64,000 bases of DNA from Acheta domesticus. Taxonomy: Eukaryota > Arthropoda > Insecta > Orthoptera > Gryllidae. This document shows positions 62,311-64,000 of the stretch, piece by piece. Position 1 is the stretch's first letter; each line of letters starts with the position of its first letter. The translations under genes and the position numbers were made by a program. The notes under the pieces are model-generated. The model searched no databases and was not told the DNA's origin. It saw only the letters and a program-made list of their open reading frames with translations. The stretch lies in NCBI GenBank assembly GCA_031308135.1, contig JAHLJT010000631.1:317501-381500 (forward strand), given 5' to 3'.

Positions 62311-62939
62311 GTTGTTGTTGTTGTTTTTATATTTTTGTTTCATAACTTAAAATAAATGTATAAAAATTCCAACAAATACGTGAGTTATACTTTTCCCATT
62401 TATATTTTGTGGCTTATAGAGCAATGTAATAAGTAGCACGCGCTTCTTAAATAGAATGTGTTTTCAAAGACATTTATTACGTTACCATGTTCAACGCGAA
62501 TAGTAAACAAGGATTCGATTCACTGAGTCGATTCCTCCCTAGTGAACCGGATCAGTGAACGAAAGGAAACGTGCCACCCTAAACCCTGTCTCAACCAAAT
62601 TAAAGAGAATACTTGTCAGATAGTAACATTTTATTCTCAAAACATACATTATTGATTATTTTCAAAACACGTGAAAACAGCATCTACCTAACCTAAAACA
62701 TATGATCACTAGTATTTACCGAAAAAATGAAATATCAACTCCCTTTTGCTATCGATTCCATGCATTTATAAGCACAGTAAGAAACAACCATCTTCACTCG
62801 ACAGAAAATTACCCTCGCAACGCTATCTCTTACACCGTGCACAACGTCACAAAATACAGATAAAAGGAAGTCGGGAAACTGTATCCGAACGCTGCAATCC
62901 CTGTTTTTGCCAACGTGTGACGTCACGGAGCAGAGTTAC
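60775..62939. other. Non-coding, mostly unassigned
   Basis: It contains short repeats of 'accagtttaactgg' (61008-61075), a diverged LINE-tail-like piece (about 61268-61355), a G-then-C-rich run (61783-61812), an (ATT)n array (62238-62311) and, from about 62880, the approach to the TAF1C-like gene with 'gtgacgtcac'. No coding exon recognised. Confidence 0.5.
62238..62311. repeat. (ATT)n microsatellite
   Basis: About 24 uninterrupted trinucleotides followed by (GTT)n. The mirror array at 24132-24207 has a similar but not identical count. Confidence 0.95.
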
Positions 62940-63068
62940 ATATTCTATGCTCGAAGCGCTGCTCGATATAGTCGCGATCATGACTCCTGGCGGCAGAACG
63001 GAGAACGACGCGAAATACCGTGAGATATTCCTGAAGACGAGGCTCCACGCGCCAGGAAATAAAAATCA
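62940..63068. mobile_element. Fold-back MITE family M, half copy near gene start
   Basis: The core and one arm ('gaacgacgcgaaataccgtg', 'gaggctccacgcgccagg'), ending 'aaataaaaatcaaaa'. It lies 85 bases upstream of the TAF1C-like ATG, so it may contribute to the promoter or 5' UTR. Confidence 0.65.
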
Positions 63069-63152
63069 AAATACTGTGTTTTCTTCAATGTGATTTGCTA
63101 CGTGAACCGATGTGAACTGACAGAGACAGCGTGCTGGTGATTGTTATTGAAA

Positions 63153-64000
63153 ATGAGTGTATGTAAGCAGGAAGAATTCGAAGATTATACATTTGAGAAC
63201 GTTTTCGGAACACATGATACCAAATCTATAGATATACCGAAATATGGATCATTAGGAACTTTCCAACATAGACTATTCCATTCTTCCAGTAATGTAGACG
63301 ACGAATCAAAGCATGGCAATGACATTGTTTATAACTTGGTATTTAGAAAGAAGAGTTTTCATAATCTGTGGAAATGTAAATGTAAAGGCCTTGTAAAGAG
63401 CTCTGGAATGAATGATTTAAAAAAACTTGAAAAGCAAATTTTCCAGAAACATGTAAGCGTGTGTATTCAAGTACCTGAATATATTCCCAAGTTTATGGAA
63501 TTTGTAGATAAGGATCCAGATGTTAATTTCTTTGGAAAGTATAATTGGCTTTATACAGGTGGTTGCATTCAGCATTTTGATTTCAATGGCGATTACTATC
63601 TTGCCTATGTTGCAGGAAAGACCAGAAATTGCTTACACGTAGCTCCTTTAAAACATGATAACCAATTATGGAGCATTGATAAGTCTAATCTCCAGAAAGT
63701 AACACCTAAGGTAGGAAAGGGAATATTCGAAATTCTATCTGTGGAAAAAAATGGTAATAATTTTATTGGTGTACGTCAAAATGATTCTTGTGTGATTTAC
63801 AATTTTAGTGAAAGTGGAAAAGTAAGTGAATTTTTTGACTTACAAGAAACTCCTCTTTCAAGTATAGATATTTCCTCAGTGTATAATGAACTTTGTGTGA
63901 TGGGTATGAATCATAGAATGTCTTTCTGGGATATGAACAGAAAAAAACTGCCCATGGCTACATACTTTCCTAGTGATAATCCACGATGTGACAATTGGCA
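63153..64000 (+). CDS. TAF1C: TAF1C-like RNA polymerase I TBP-associated factor, 5' part
   Basis: The frame is open from the ATG at 63153 to the window edge (282 codons). The left-arm copy shows the exon going on about 68 codons more to a GTAAGC donor. TAF1C is the SL1/TIF-IB subunit that helps place RNA polymerase I on rDNA promoters in the nucleolus. What I see is an acidic N-terminus (EEFEDYTFENVFG), a basic middle (RKKSFHNLWKCKCKG), then beta-propeller-like blades: GCIQHFDFNGDYYLAYVAG, NDSCVIYNFSESG, YNELCVMGMNHRMSFWD and, at the edge plus left arm, NWHNLLYSADPSVVSIAGRK. The last block resembles the 'W..F.AHPRVL.VGDR.GVK' stretch of animal TAF1C. The assignment is from remembered family pattern, so another WD-type nucleolar protein is possible. 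It is the only host gene seen here. Confidence 0.55.
   Translation, partial: MSVCKQEEFEDYTFENVFGTHDTKSIDIPKYGSLGTFQHRLFHSSSNVDDESKHGNDIVYNLVFRKKSFHNLWKCKCKGLVKSSGMNDLKKLEKQIFQKHVSVCIQVPEYIPKFMEFVDKDPDVNFFGKYNWLYTGGCIQHFDFNGDYYLAYVAGKTRNCLHVAPLKHDNQLWSIDKSNLQKVTPKVGKGIFEILSVEKNGNNFIGVRQNDSCVIYNFSESGKVSEFFDLQETPLSSIDISSVYNELCVMGMNHRMSFWDMNRKKLPMATYFPSDNPRCDNW

Larger units (their letters stand above)
43324..64000. repeat. Right arm of giant inverted repeat (continues past the window)
   Basis: This is the cleaner of the two arms. Reading frames broken in the left arm are open here: the LTR-element ORF 54651-55541, the LINE C-terminus 45173-45649 and the TAF1C-like exon. 43268-47421 is also a direct repeat of 17645-21770. 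Confidence 0.95.

Overview
This is an arthropod, most likely insect, genomic window. It is AT-rich and intron-bearing, has no operons or bacterial signals, and is packed with insect-style transposons (RTE-type and CR1/L2/Jockey-type LINEs, PIF/Harbinger, Helitron, an LTR element, fold-back elements). The only host-like gene I recognise is a 5' piece of a TAF1C-like RNA polymerase I factor at the right edge. I cannot name the species.

Layout. 1-4687 is non-coding, with small hairpin elements. 4688-17215 is one RTE-type LINE on the minus strand, split by two clean insertions: a PIF/Harbinger element (4845-9368, TTA target duplication) and a Helitron (11493-15844, inserted between A and T). The Harbinger carries an apparently intact transposase and a MADF-domain gene on opposite strands, with exons of each lying in introns of the other. 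17312-21770 is a dispersed repeat ('repeat X') holding a LINE tail and a 435-bp TIR element, and it runs into a 100-N gap (21771-21870).

21871-64000 is an enormous inverted repeat. The left arm (21871-43056) is the reverse complement of the right arm (43324 to beyond 64000), around a 267-bp centre. Reading the cleaner right arm outward from the centre: repeat X with a LINE tail; the 435-bp TIR element; an unexplained 1.2 kb; a 5'-truncated CR1/L2/Jockey-like LINE (48637-51700, minus); a second, diverged repeat X bounded by 0.33-kb direct repeats and containing a 2.18-kb LTR retroelement; fold-back MITEs; a 2.6-kb long-TIR element with a 9-bp target duplication and dimeric satellite arrays; a simple-repeat region; and the TAF1C-like gene.

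The last 4.1 kb before the gap (17645-21770) is the same sequence as the inner part of the right arm (43268-47421). The left arm carries many single-base indels that break reading frames open in the right arm. The simplest reading is that the contig left of the gap overlaps the right arm, and that the left arm is a fold-back duplicate made during sequencing or assembly. The true locus would then be roughly 1-21770 continuing at 47421, and about 25.6 kb would be surplus. A real, recent palindrome is not excluded.
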